From contig JALJCO010013392.1 in the NCBI GenBank assembly GCA_023101725.1, forward strand, positions 1 to 64,000: 64,000 bases of DNA, written 5' to 3'. Position numbers and translations under genes: made by a program. Positions 1 through 11,775 of the stretch are shown here, one piece after another; position 1 is the first letter of the stretch, and every line of letters starts with the position of its first letter. The notes under the pieces were generated by a model that saw only the letters and a program-made list of their open reading frames with translations, had not been told where the DNA came from and made no database searches. The DNA comes from Atherinomorus stipes (taxonomy: Eukaryota > Chordata > Actinopteri > Atheriniformes > Atherinidae).

Positions 1-1
1 T

Positions 2-1151
2 CTGAAGTCACGTCTCAAAGAAAGCTACAAGATAGCTATGGATAAAGCTGCAAAGATGGCTCATAAGAACAAAACGAGGTATGACAGACATGTAACTGCC
101 TCCAAACTTGGAGGATGGAGATCGAGTGCTGGTCAGAAATGTTCGCGTCCGGGGCAAACACAAGATCTCAGACAAGTGGGAGTCCACTGTCCATGTAGTG
201 GTGAGAAGGGCAGGCACTCTCCCAGTTTATACAGTAAAACCTGAGAATGGGGATGGTCCCCTAAGGACACTACATAGGGACTTGCTACTTCCATGTGGGT
301 ACCTACCTGTGGAGGAAACCATTGAGCCTGAACGAAAACCAGTACTCCGCAGACCAAGGACCCGTGCAAATCCTGTGGAGGAAGAGGAGAGTTCCTCAGA
401 TGAAGGAGATGAGCCACTCATCCCAGTTTATTTTTGCCCTTCGGTCCCCACCACTGTTGAGAATCCTGTGCCGCCTTGCCTACCAGCAACTAATGCCAGA
501 GACAGCCACTGTACTGAATTACCAGGCACTCGTTCTGTTGTGAGTCCTTTAAATGGTCAGAATGTAGATATTACACCTGATGTTGACAATTCACCCAATC
601 TTGACAACTTACCTGATATGTCCAACAGTTTTTCAGATAGTCCCGTGAGACTCACTGAGTCCGATTCTCACCAGAGTGACACTGATTACTTACCCACCAG
701 CAAAGTCATACCAACCGAACAAGGAAATGAGACACTTATGATTCAAGATGATATACTTACAGATGAGCGACCTCTAGTCCCCCCAGATATGCCACACCCC
801 ATGGAGGACAAGGATGATGATGGAACTACAGAAAATGAGAAGAGAAATGAGGAGAAAGACGGAACTGGAGCTGCAGGAAATGAGGAAAGAGAGAAAGGAC
901 TAGATATGATCAAGGGAGAGGATGGACCAGTCCAAGTGGTTACAGAGGAGAAAACTGTTACAGATAAATCTGTCAGGAGATCTGAGAGAGATCGTCAACC
1001 GCCAAGACGGCTTGATTATACTGAGCTAGGCAACCCTCTTATCACAGCAGTGACATCACTCTTTCAAGGGCTGTCCACCGCCTGGGCTGATATCATACGT
1101 GAGGAGCCCACTTATACACCTGTGGCATTCCCTCGAGTAATTAATATCTGA
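2..1151 (+). pseudogene. Ty3/gypsy retrotransposon pol 3' end (integrase C-terminus), frameshifted
   Basis: This is the 3' end of a gypsy-type pol gene, coding the C-terminal part of the integrase, which inserts retroelement cDNA into the host genome. Two frames carry it. From position 2 the frame reads LKSRLKESYK and then MDKAAKMAHKNKTRYDRHVT. Near position 105 it shifts, and the frame ending at 1151 continues with GDRVLVRNVRVRGKHK and LRTLHRDLLLPCGYLP, both typical of fish gypsy integrase C-termini. After about residue 70 the protein becomes an acidic, low-complexity tail (EEEESSSDEGDEP). It closes with SVRRSERDRQPPRRLDY, also typical of the last residues of such polyproteins. The frameshift and the missing upstream domains, which lie outside the window, make it non-functional as seen. 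The Met at 108 is an internal methionine, not a true start. A polypurine tract and LTR follow directly. Confidence 0.85.
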
Positions 1152-1184
1152 CCATCTGCCATGCACAGGGACGTGCATGAGTTC

Positions 1185-1196
1185 AGGAGGGGAGGA
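1185..1196 (+). other. Polypurine tract of the gypsy element
   Basis: The purine run AGGAGGGGAGGA lies 34 bases after the pol stop codon and immediately before a TGTAG sequence. This is the expected position of the plus-strand primer of a Ty3/gypsy element just upstream of its 3' LTR. Confidence 0.7.
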
Positions 1197-2855
1197 TGTA
1201 GCCCAGATGAAAAAAACACTTGACTAAAGAGAACTAGTATATTGAAAAAAAAAGCCATTATTTTCTTTATTTTATTGTATTACATCAGCAAGAGCTGAAA
1301 TATCCCACTGCACTCAAAGACATCACCCAGCACGTAATCCCACGTGGGGACACGTATCCCTCAGCAGCCAATCACAGACTGCACTGTGCGCATTCAGCCA
1401 TCAGCTAGGAAGTAAGATGATCCAGGCGCTTTTTTCACTTCCGGTTCTCAGAGATTAGCCGCAAAGAGCACACAGAGGACGGACAAAGAGGAAATATTCG
1501 TTGAGAAACCAAAAGAGGAGTCTTACAAGATCACTGGAAGCTGTAAACTGTGAGGCAAGCGACCCGACGTCAGGAGACGAGCTACGTCGGTAAGACGAGT
1601 CGGACATTTGTTGGAAAAAAAGAAAGGAGAGATGCTTGTTCACACTGCCGTTTTCATGCTAATACTAGCTCGGTGTCTCACAGGCTAGCTTCTTACCATC
1701 CATCTTGTGGGCTGTGGCAGCGCCGGAGTCAACGTGCGCTCAGCTTGAACAGAGCAACGGTGAGAAAAGAGTCACTGTTAAGATGCGTTAGCATCATTTC
1801 TCTGTGGATGCTCAATGTGCTAAAGACAGCTATATGGTTTTCAAGGAGTGAATTGAAGTGAACAATGTTGCAGTGTTATGAATATGCAAGAACAAACTGT
1901 TATAATATTTCAAGCTGATGAATATATCTTTAAGAAAAGAGAAAAGTTCTTTATTATATGCTGATGAGTATTTGAAAAGAGAAGTTTTAGTTGGGTTTGT
2001 TTCTCTATTGCCAATTTAATGAAAGGAAATAATATGATGCATTATATGAAGATGTAACAATTTATTTGTATTTGGTAAGTGCACATTGCTAAAAGTAATT
2101 CAGAGTAATTTTTGGTGCATGCTTTTCTATTGCACTAGGAGGCCTATAGTGCAGGAGGAGTAATTAAGCACACTTTTGATATCTCTGAAAACAATGTATT
2201 TTACTTTTGTTGTAATTGCACCTTACAACTCCAGTTATGATAAGTCATCATACCAGTTCAGTATTATTAATCACTTACTGTGATGAAATGTGCTCACTGT
2301 TCATGAGGACAGTAAGAATGTGAGTTCTCAAACATTTAGTCCTCACACTTGAATTTTATATTTTGAATGTTGTACAACCAGAAAGAATATTTGATTTGAT
2401 TTAAGATTTATTAATGACATTTAATGCATTAATAATTGCACTTTGACAAAAGGGACTTTTAAGCTGAAGCATCCGAGGATGAACTGAAATGAATACATTT
2501 GACCTTGTCTACAGGTCAGGTTTTTTTTGATCGGACAGTGAATTCCAAGGAGCAGAACAAGATCCCAGATGGCGAGCCAAAGGACCTAGGAAAAGATACA
2601 CGTACCATTCACACATACATTCATCTTTCACTCTCAGGAACCCTTAACATCAGGTGCACCTGCAACAACTCAGGGCCCCAACGGACAATTTTATTTTCTG
2701 TGCGCACCATCTTTTATTTAATTATTTTTTTCTTTGTTTTGGGGGTTTATTCAAATATTTGTTATGCTAAACTGCCACTTAAATGGTTCTCTGTAAAAAT
2801 ACATGAGTGGCTACTCAAACTTCAGTTCTGTGTCTCTCATTATTGTTGCTCAACA
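1197..2855 (+). mobile_element. Probable gypsy LTR (end uncertain)
   Basis: The tract starts TGTAGCCC directly after the polypurine tract and can be read to a CAACA at 2851-2855, giving the usual TG...CA limits. At about 1.66 kb it would be a long LTR, and no second LTR is in the window to confirm the right edge. The following bases (from 2858, TGGCTCCTACCGAATC) begin with TGG like a primer binding site, which would normally follow a 5' LTR and not a 3' LTR. No coding capacity was recognised inside; the frame at 2499-2876 has no family motif. Confidence 0.4.
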
Positions 2856-2943
2856 TTTGGCTCCTACCGAATCTAGAACTTCTGACACTAGCCCTTCTTG
2901 TCTATTATAGCGCATGATTATTATACTGTGATCTATCTCCATA

Positions 2944-3717
2944 TCGGAATATCGGTTACACTTCATTTTCAAGTTAGCCAGGGAGACAGTTTTAATATAT
3001 TTAATTTCATTATTCTAGTAGCAGGAGGTTTCTGATGCCATGGCTTGCAGAAATCAAATGGATCTTCTAGCATGTCATTGAAAACAACCTTATCCATACC
3101 ACAGAACATCCAAGGCAAATCAGATATAATGCAAGACTAACTATGTAAATACCCATGTTAATAGAATAATGTTACAGATAAAACTTACCTTGCAACACGG
3201 AATTTAGCACTACAGAGGGACTCATTTCTCACCAGCTGTGGAATTATGCTTTGGTTCCAGGTGGTATTCCAGATTATATAAAGATATGGTGACAGTTTTC
3301 TTAATGAAACAAATTTGAAATAATCTTCAAGATCTGACATATCCTCGTGTCTTTCATATGTGGCCATATTTTTTACTGTATATTTGTGTATTCAAATCCC
3401 TTTGTACACATAGCAGCAGATGATATCACTCCTGTGCTAAAAACAGGACGTAAAACTTTGCTGCTGCTGAGACACTTTACCATCTAAATGCAATGCAGTG
3501 CAAGGTAAGTTTTATTTGTAGCATTATTCTATTAACCCAGACATTTACATAGATAGTCTTGAGTTGTAACTGATTTGCCTTGGGTATTCTGTGAAGTGGA
3601 TAAGATTGTTTCTAATGACAGGCTAGAAGATTCCCTTGACTTGCGCTAGCATTAGCATCAGCGGTCTCCTTCAACTAGGACCCTGGCTAACTCGAAAATG
3701 AGGCTCGAAAATTCCGA
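2944..3717. mobile_element. Fold-back (long inverted repeat) element with unrelated loop
   Basis: Left arm 3061-3195 and right arm 3496-3633 are reverse complements over about 135 bases with scattered mismatches; shared landmarks are CTTGCAC/GTGCAAG, TTAATAGAATAAT and CAAGGCAAATCAG. The match resumes further out at 2961-2983 against 3681-3703 (AGTTAGCCAGGG and its complement). The loop of about 300 bases (3196-3495) is not repeated. On the minus strand it holds a 60-codon frame (3185-3367, MATYERHEDMSDLEDYFKF) that I do not recognise. No target duplication was convincing, so the superfamily is unassigned. Confidence 0.6.
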
Positions 3718-3785
3718 ACGACCCCTTTTTGGGCCCCCAAAGCAAGCATGCTATGCTTTGTCTTAAACTTTCATCAGACCTTACA

Positions 3786-3912
3786 GCTGGGGATCAACCG
3801 ATACAGATTTTTTAGGGCGGATACCAATATTTTCTCATCAACCTCAGCCGATAGCCAATACAGCCTGCTGATATTATGGGACGATATTGCATTACCAGTA
3901 TCAGAACTCCCA
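3786..3912. repeat. hAT-type repeat fragment (GGGATCAACCGATAC end)
   Basis: Repeated CCGATA/GATATT words after a GGGGATCAACCGATAC start match the teleost repeat class whose ends read GGGATCGACCGAT. Only one end is visible; no complementary end was found downstream. Confidence 0.4.
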
Positions 3913-6060
3913 GGTTTTTCACATCATTTTTCATATCAAAGTATTTTGACTTTGTGAGCAGCAGATTATTAAAATGAAAAGTCCAAAATTTACCTCACTT
4001 TACCTGCAGTTCAAATCTGAAGTGATGATATGTTTGTGCTAAATCTTTATCTATCTATTTTTATTAGGGTTTCCAAAACATCTGTTAAGTACAGTAAACA
4101 AAGGTTACTGTACCACTTTTCATATTTTCATGTATTTTGCCAAAAATATTTATAATTGATCATGTATTCATGTGTATATTTAAGAGTGGTCAAGCAGGAA
4201 GATAAATCTAAACAAATATCAGGTTTTCTATTTGATTTAATTTTGATCTCATTCAGTTTTACTTGAGGTGGAAAAAATGCACCAAACAACAGGGTGTGAT
4301 TAAACTCCAGCACTGAGAGACAAGGGTCTTGTTGCCTTCTGGCCTCTCATTTACACAGTAACAGAGTTTTGGGGGTAAAAACGCAAATATCTGACAACAA
4401 CCTCCAGAGTGACATTTTCTAATGGTGCAAGGTGAGTCTGGACATCTTTTACGTCATCCTGCACTTGCGCTCTCAGACCCAGGCAGATCTGGTTCTGTAG
4501 AACATTTATGCCGCCCCGGAGGATGCAGAGGAGCCATAATCAGCTCCTCCATCCATGCAGACACACGGCGCTTCTATTGTGTTGTCTTTTTCTGCTTTTA
4601 TCGGGATGTTTCACATCTGGATGTGGGGTTGAAAAGTTTCACTGCCCTAACATTTGCTCCGTTTCTGCTCATGTTTCTGTTTCTCTGCACAGAGGCAGTT
4701 TAAAACCTGCTGGTGTGGGGATCTCTTTTCTTTTTTCACAAACACGCACAGGAGAGAGATTTGCGCTTTCCGTGTGTGAGTTGTCTGTAACCAGGGTGCG
4801 TTGGATCAGGTGGTTTCTCCTCTAATTCTCTTCATAAGGAGAACCCATGGTCAGCTTCAAGTCTGCTGAAGAAGCAGTAGCAGTAACTTTCCTTCAGCTT
4901 CTATTAGCCCTATTTATGCGAATCTGACGGAGATCCGCCTAAATCTGATTGTGTAGTAAAGTCAGGCGGCGCTTTTCACTGCCGTCAATCAGCTGGTTGC
5001 GGCTGTGACTGAATATGATGAAGGACACAATGAAAACTAATTTTACCTCTTTTGTTAGCTGTGTTTTCATTACACTAAGAATTACGCAAAACTTAAGTCG
5101 CATTCAAAAATGGTAATGGTACAAGCTAGCTACTAACTGTTAGCTTAGCTTCCTTCCCAGAATTCCTCCCTCATTCTCCAACCAGGATCTGGACACAATT
5201 TCTGCTGGATACACAAAAATGAACCTTTATAGTCAGTTGTTAAACCCCCTTTAAAAGTCATATTTCCAGATTCTCTTTTGACATTTCACTTTGCCTTGGT
5301 GCAAAGCAGTTCATACAGAGGTTTCTGATAGTATATATACTTTATATAAGAAAATGTTTTAAAATATTTCCAACAGACTTCTTTCATATCAAACATCAAC
5401 TTTTCACAAAGTGACAAAAACAAACAAACAGAAAATGAATAGATATAATCAATGCACTATGTCTATACCAGTGAGATATCTAGACCCATATAGGCCAGGG
5501 GTAATAAAAATATACTCTACATTTCATTATGATTCAAAAGAACAGCAGGAACTGAGGTTCTCAGTGAAAGCATCAGATCACAGTGTTATGAGCATGTGCT
5601 TAATGTTTACATTCTGTGCTGTACTTCCACTCCTTCAGCAGCCGGGAGAGCTTTATATGTCAGCTTTAAACGATTTATTATAGCCAAACAGAATGACACA
5701 CCCTTCAAATTTCCTGCAGCTGCAATGAATTTCAGAGATATGAAAATGACGGGAGTCTCCGTTTCCTCAGCCTCTGACTCCAAATGACATACCCAAAAAC
5801 ACATGTTCACCGTGGAGGATGGACCCATCAGGGTTAATTGCAGAGCATTCAGGAGAGCAAGGAAACCACAAATGCAGACAGTGCTGTTCAGCTCACTGGT
5901 TTTGGTTTGGTAGTGTCTGAGGAATTTCCTGCATGTGGGCAAGTTCTCTGAGCAACACGGGCTGAAATTTCCGGGCCTGTTCTCATAGAGACATTCCACA
6001 CCAAGAATAAGAATGATAAATTGATAGATCATTAATCTAATTTAATTTAATCTAATTTTT
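3913..6060. other. No gene recognised
   Basis: AT-rich non-coding sequence. Short overlapping frames at 4422-4825 and 5411-6032 show no family motif. The stretch 4430-5000 is somewhat richer in GC, without a convincing promoter or exon. Confidence 0.4.
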
Positions 6061-6066
6061 CATTTA

Positions 6067-6452
6067 GGACTGCATGGTGGCATTGTGGTTAGCACTGCAG
6101 CCTCGCACTAAGAAGGTTGGTAGTTCGAGTCCCGGCTGGGGAGGGGGTTCGAACAATTCCAACAGTGGCCTTACTGTGTGAAGTTTGCATGTATACGTGT
6201 ATACGTGGGTTCTCTCTGGGTACTCTGGCTTCCTCCCACCATCCAAAGACATGCATGGTAGGTTAATTGGTTTCTCTAAAATGTCCCTAGGAGTGAATGT
6301 GAGCGTGAATGATTGTCTGTCTCTCTGTGTTGGCCTTGCGACAGACTGGTGACCTGTCCAGGGTGTACCCTGCCTCTCACCTGATAATAGCTGGATAGGC
6401 TTCAGCAACCCCCACGACCCTGATTTGGACTAAGCAGTATAGAAAATTAATG
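6067..6452 (+). repeat. tRNA-headed SINE-like interspersed repeat
   Basis: The head reads TGGTGGCATTGTGGTTAGCA and then, about 35 bases on, GGTAGTTCGAGTCCCGG. These resemble RNA polymerase III A and B boxes spaced as in a tRNA gene. The body holds the motifs CTTCCTCCCACCATCC, AAAGACATGCATGGTAGG and CCTGTCCAGGGTGTACCCTG, known from a very common teleost repeat. It ends with GACCCTGATTTGGACTAAGC and an AT-rich tail of TTAATGAATTAATT type. Family name not assigned. A second copy is split by insertions at 57688-57713 and 60173-60363. Confidence 0.7.
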
Positions 6453-6666
6453 AATTAATTTAATTTAATCAGACCAGTAGGCAATTATGATATTGAAATC
6501 AAGTAACGTGCTGTTTACACAAGGGACACTAAAGCTACAGGGTATATTAATGATGGTGTGAAAGATGGGAAATCATTATTATATGGTTGTAACCTTTAAA
6601 TTAAAGGCCTTCAAAATTTTAAACTTCTTTAAGTGCCTCCACCGGGATTTTTAATGCCTTTCTTTT

Positions 6667-6745
6667 AGGGTTGGGCATCATTTGAATTTTAACGATTCTG
6701 GTTCTGATTCCAGTTCCTAATGATTCTCAATTTTGATTCTTTTAA
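6667..6745 (+). repeat. hAT-type repeat end (AGGGTTGGGCATC)
   Basis: AGGGTTGGGCATCATTTG followed by repeated GATTCTGGTTCTGATTCC words resembles the left end of a teleost hAT-type repeat. No matching right end was identified nearby. Confidence 0.4.
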
Positions 6746-8239
6746 AGGGACTAGAGGCAGGAATTTAAAAAAAAAACAAACATGCATGTCCATTTTTTTA
6801 ATACTAATGGGTGATGAAGCGCTAAATACCAAAAATAACATTTCCACACACGTTTCTCTCTGTTGCCTTGAACAGGCTGTGTGCTGCAAAATGCGCTGCA
6901 ATTCAGTGTCCAAATTTCCCGCGCTGCTCTGCGGACATGACGTCAAATGACCTACAGCCGCAGTTTTGATACAGGACAGAAGACGGTTGCAATAAATTCA
7001 AACACTGTAAGCAATAGTTATGGATTCTTTTGCCATCAGCAAATGATCCAGATCAACTGAAAGACCACTAAAAAGTGTAGCTATGAAGAAAAAGGTTAGT
7101 AAACAACATTATAGCTTCAGTTTGTGCACACTCCCTTGACGGCTTGGCTCGTGGCTGCAGTTACCTGAAGCGCCAGTCGTGGCAGTTGCGAGTTTCGTTT
7201 CTTAATCTTGCTTCAAGTCCCTTTAAGTGGCAAGGTAAAAAAAAATGTTATTTTTTTGTGGACAGCTAAATCAAATGACAGACACGGACATTAACATGGT
7301 AAACTCCAGCTCTATTTTTGTTCTAAGGCTAAAGGCATTTAATTGCATTTCAAGTAAATATAAAAAAGGTAGAAAAAGAAATAAAAATGATCCCTGACCA
7401 AACTTGAATAGACCTAGTTAAAGTTCACCATTTTAAGAACTTTAACTAACTGTTAAACTGTCTGTTTTCTAATTAAGCGACTACAACATGTTACAGTACT
7501 TTAAAGGCAGGGTAGGGGATCCTGGAAAAACGGTAAAGGTATACAAGAGCACCGACAGTTCTCACTAAAAACTACAATTCAAACAGAAATAAGAGAAATA
7601 GAATAATTTCCTCTCATTTTAACTTATTACAACCTCAGGTTTAGAAAGGATACAGTGCTATGAAAACGTAAATAACAAGGACAGGTATGCAGGAAAAACA
7701 AAGAATATCATTCTAAATATCAGTGTAACGTCTTATCTTTGTGCTATTCAACTGAATATGAGTGTAACATGTTTTCCACATCCCTCCTTTAGATCATTTG
7801 CGTTACTCCATCCCTCCGTTTTAGCTAGCAGCTAACGTCAACTCATTAGAATGACGGTGGGCAGCTGGTTTCTGCGATATGACAACAAATTATGCCAACA
7901 CGTATACATAAGGTATTAATTATGGCTAAAACTACGCTAACTACAGTATAGATGACTGTAGGTGTGGGCATTACTGACCAGTGATGAAGTGTACGTTCGC
8001 TGCTAGCATGTGTGGGTAGGGGGCGGGTGAGGGGCTGCTATGGTTTACTGTACCCGGGACCGAGGTGCATTTGATGGATAATAATACTCTTTTTCCACTC
8101 ATGCATTCCCTTCCATGAACACCAGGGGTTTGAGGGCAAACATACAGGACACGTGTGGAACTGACGTGTGGAAGACCGCTGTTTCCTCCTCAATTTAGTC
8201 ATTGCACCCGCTGCAAAATTCTTGCGACTCACTAATTAA
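6746..8239. other. No gene recognised
   Basis: Non-coding AT-rich sequence with short chance frames only. I see no RNA gene or complete repeat. Confidence 0.4.
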
Positions 8240-8710
8240 TGCTGCGTTCCATTTGAACTCAGCAGTCGGAATTTCCCCGATCTAATTAGGAAGTTTCAAC
8301 TGGAACGGCCCTCGAGGTGAGATCTCCAACTCGGAAAGTCTGAGAATCCTTGCCACCTCCGAGTACAGATTTGAAGATGGCCTCACCCAGTGTTAGCAGT
8401 CATAGAAGCTCCTGTATAGTAACATTTATTTACACTTCTGACTAATTATAGTTGCATTAAATCAGTCATACACATAGTATTGGTTTATATGTAGGGGGAA
8501 GCTACTGTGGTGTACATTCACTTTATCGTGTTACGTGAACTACAACATCAACTGTGCTTACAACGGCTAAAAACAATGTAGTCTTAGAAAACATGTTGTT
8601 TTGCTAGACTGCGATCTGGTTTTCTGATCAGTGAACTAGAATGCAGTTTGATCGGGTGTGACATCATTCCCAGTTCCCACTTCCCATTTCCGGGGTAAAT
8701 GGAACGCACC
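8240..8710. mobile_element. MITE with GCGTTCCATT ends, TTAA-type target
   Basis: The left end reads TGCTGCGTTCCATTTGAAC, and the right end, read on the other strand, GGTGCGTTCCATTTACC. The ends also share GGAA/TTCC words further in (AGTCGGAATTTCCCC and the complement of TTCCCATTTCCGG). The flanks are TTAA (8236-8239) and ATAA (8711-8714), consistent with a TTAA duplication with one change. No coding sequence. The TTAA suggests a piggyBac- or Kolobok-type source, which is inference. Confidence 0.6.
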
Positions 8711-10560
8711 ATAAGGGCTGAACGGTTCACTCGCCCTCTGCCCTACTGCCCTACGTTGTTTGGGACGGCCCATAATATGGCGAAGACTTCACTGGAACGC
8801 ACAAACGGAAGGTGAGTGTGTAAGGGTAGTGTTTAGGGGGCTATTTGGAATTGGACCATCAACAAGTGTCACAGCCAGAACAAAGGGCACTGCCATTTTT
8901 GTTGATTTTTGCTTAGAACTTCCTGTTAACGTGGTTACTGGGACCTGAGTCTGAGGACATACACAAATTAACAGCACACATACAAAGAGCTTCCGAACTT
9001 GATGATTGAAAAAATAGACATTGTGAAACCCAAAAAAGGTTCTGGGGCATATTGTAAGGTGAGCACATTTACCTAGGACAGCAGCTGCATGGCCACATGA
9101 CCAGCCAGGTCCAGCTATTCAGGTGCAGCCCACAGTCACAGCCTCTCCACCCTCCATAGCCACCACCCAAGCGTCATGGCAGGAATTATTCAGACACTGG
9201 ATGGGTTGAACATCTGCCTTCATGTACCCCAAACTGCCTTGTTTGTGTATCAGCACACAGCCGACTTTGTCATTATGTGCAGTAAGTACTGATATGTCTC
9301 CAAGCCTTTCAGGTTGCTCATGGCAACCTGGACTCAAAGTATGAAAATATTTTGCAAGTTGTAACATTTGGCCATTTTGTCATATTAGCCTCCCAGTTTA
9401 ATATAGTAGCAGCGTGAATACTTGATAAAACATCTTTTTTTAGGATTAAATGAGAATGTTTTCATTTTAGAGTCATCACCATACAGTGTAAATGAATGCT
9501 GACCTTCCTCAACTGAAAATACTTGGCGGAACTAGATCAATTGCTGAATAATCTGTAAATGCCCATGATCTGTCAATAAATGGCTCATTCTAATGGAAAA
9601 GTTTAAGTTAATTTTATTTCTGTTCTAACTTCAGATCTGCATTATTGTTTGTGGTAAAATCCTCCATTGTATCCATGTGGGTAGCTTAAAACAATCTGCT
9701 TAATTTCCTTCCTTTTCCTGTTCATGTTACACAACAGTATTATCTAATAATCCCATGTTCCCCATGCAGTCATTTGGGAAGGAGTAAGAGGTAATAAACA
9801 AGCTCTACATTTATTTTAGGTGGATGCATAGTTGACTTTTGACACAGACTGTCACAATCCGTAGCCACAGAAGATGGAGACGTTGGACTCAAATGGCAAG
9901 GCTGTGATTAGAATCTGGTAACGCGTAAAGGAAACCCTGGAAAAATTATAGTTTTTTACAGAAGAACACACTTGGGGGTAAACTATAAACAGGAAGAAAA
10001 GTAACCAAAGTACAAGACATCAGCTGATGCAAAAGGGTAAACTACAAAAAGAAAAGAAGAATCAAAGAACAACATCAAAATCAGCACACATGCAAAGCAG
10101 TGCATTGTCCATGACAGGGGCCTCTACTAAACTGAGCCAACAAAAGACCAGAATGTTTTCAACAGTTGGAAGAACAGCAGGGCCATGCAGAGACCTTTGG
10201 AGGGGCTGGCAGTCAAAGTTAAAAAGGGACACATGGAGCACAAATTTGAAACACCAAACAGAAAGTGACCTTACAATTTAACTAGGTGAATTACAACAAC
10301 CCATATTCATGAAGCATCATTGCCTCCACCTCATATCTGTTGGGAGGCAATGCAGGGTGTAAATGAAGTAGTCTATGTTTTACCTGATGGGTATGTTGAA
10401 CACCTTCTGTGGAGGTTGTTGGTGAGGAGGCTATGATGGGTTCTGTTGATCTGAGTAGACACTACTCAGACAAATGAGAATCAAGTCAACCTGGAAACAA
10501 GGTACAATTTGCTGTAGGGTGTAACTTGGGTGCTGTAATGGGTACAAGGATGCTGTAATG
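8711..10560. other. No gene recognised; possible decayed LTR start near 9849
   Basis: A minus-strand frame at 9119-9367 (82 codons) has no motif I recognise. From 9849 TGTCACAATCC followed by GGACTCAAATGG is loosely like the TGTCA...GGACCCAAATGC start of the solo LTR at 23380, but no end could be placed. Confidence 0.3.
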
Positions 10561-10845
10561 CAGGGGGCACCCAAGTCTGGTCCTTGAGAACTACTATCCT
10601 GCAATTTTAAGTAACTTACTAAATTTTAACCCTACCCCTGACCCTTCTCCTAACCCTAACCACCCGACTACACTATAAGCATCTGTTTGCAAGCTGCAGA
10701 TAGTTACTCTTGGTGGTATTTAACTAACTTCCGCACGAGACTTCCTGTATAGATTGGATGACCCTTGTCGGTCATTGTAACTGCAGTTAGGTACACTTGA
10801 AACGTGCAGGATAATAGCTATCCAGGACTGGACTTGGGCACCCTG
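10561..10845. mobile_element. hAT MITE with intact target duplication
   Basis: A 285-bp element with terminal inverted repeats of about 40 bases, CAGGGGGCACCCAAGTC on the left and the complement of GACTTGGGCACCCTG on the right, continuing through ATCCTGCA. The sequence GCTGTAATG occurs directly before (10552-10560) and directly after (10846-10854), which fits an 8-bp hAT duplication plus one chance base. Non-coding. The CTAACCCTAACC inside is short and not a telomere array. Confidence 0.85.
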
Positions 10846-11146
10846 GCTGTAATGTAATATCTCTTACACCTAATAAACCCACCATACCATATTTTCTGGA
10901 CTATAAATTGCACTTTTATTCATAGTTTGGCTGGTCTTGCAACTTGTAGACGGGTGGGACTAATATATCAAAATATATTTAATTTAACATGTTTTTAAAT
11001 GCTAATTCATACTGACTGACATGAACCAAGAAGTCCACAAAAAAAATGTTTATCCTTCTTATTCATGATACTTATGATCATTTGCAGTCATTAACTAGTC
11101 ACATTTGCTTACATGGGAAATTTAAAAGTGAGAGGAGTTCATTTTA

Positions 11147-11772
11147 GGCTACGTTCACATGGCGACGATCAGAAGAAAAGACGCATAGTGGCGTCTCGTC
11201 TTCAGCTTTTTATCCGCTTTCACACTAGCATCGTCATGAAGAAATCTTCGTGCATACGAGGATGCAAGCGTGTGTGGAATTTGATTGGATATGCATGCCG
11301 GGCCTTTAAGTGGTGCTGTGACAGAACTCCACCATGTCCGTGCACATGCGTACAATCGTTCGTCTCTGACTGTTTGCTTCAAAATCAAAACACCTATGGC
11401 GGCGATGAGGAGGAACTTTGTGTGGACAGATGAGGAGGTAAAATTACTTCTCCAAACGACACTCAATTACAAGCTCGCAATGTGGAGATCCGCTGGGCTT
11501 AGGTAGTCCGACATTGTTGTTTTTCCTGTATTGTGTGACGTCACGTGCATGCCACGTGAGCACAGCATCAGCAGGTCTGTGGGTCCACCATCATTTCTGC
11601 GTTTTGGACCGTGCAGACGAGGGCGCAACAGCTCAGGAATTCCACTTTGGAATGAGTCTTCAGATTTTTGCGTCTTCAACCCAGAATAACGCCGTCCCTG
11701 TGTAAACGAAAGGCACTAACGATGAAATAGTTTGCCGTTTTTACCCGCAATCGTCCTCGTGTGAACGGCCCC
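11147..11772 (+). mobile_element. PIF/Harbinger deletion derivative
   Basis: The left end GGCTACGTTCACATGGCGAC and the right end, the complement of GGGGCCGTTCACACGAGGAC, form a terminal inverted repeat typical of Harbinger elements. TTA flanks both sides (11144-11146 and 11773-11775), matching the family's 3-bp target preference. At 626 bp it lacks a transposase gene. It keeps the beginning of a Myb/SANT-like gene (separate entry), which marks it as an internally deleted copy of an autonomous element. Confidence 0.8.
11396..11506 (+). pseudogene. Myb/SANT-like gene start, Harbinger remnant
   Basis: From the ATG at 11396 the frame reads MAAMRRNFVWTDEEVK, then LLLQTTLNYK, and stops at 11506. 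R-x-F-x-W-T-D-E-E-V followed by LLL is the opening helix of the Myb/SANT-like DNA-binding protein that Harbinger elements carry as their second gene; in known elements this protein helps import the transposase and bind the ends. Only about 30 residues remain, so it is surely inactive. The reading frame extends upstream to 11285, but the residues before MAAMRR show no motif. Confidence 0.6.
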
Positions 11773-11775
11773 TTA

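Noticed and set aside
2499..2876. 125-codon frame inside the gypsy LTR region
   Set aside because: LTRs of this type do not code proteins; no motif was seen.
10640..10665. CCTAACCCTAACC-like words here and at about 13808 and 14343, suggesting interstitial telomere repeats
   Set aside because: Each has only two or three units, one inside a hAT MITE; too short to be a telomeric tract.
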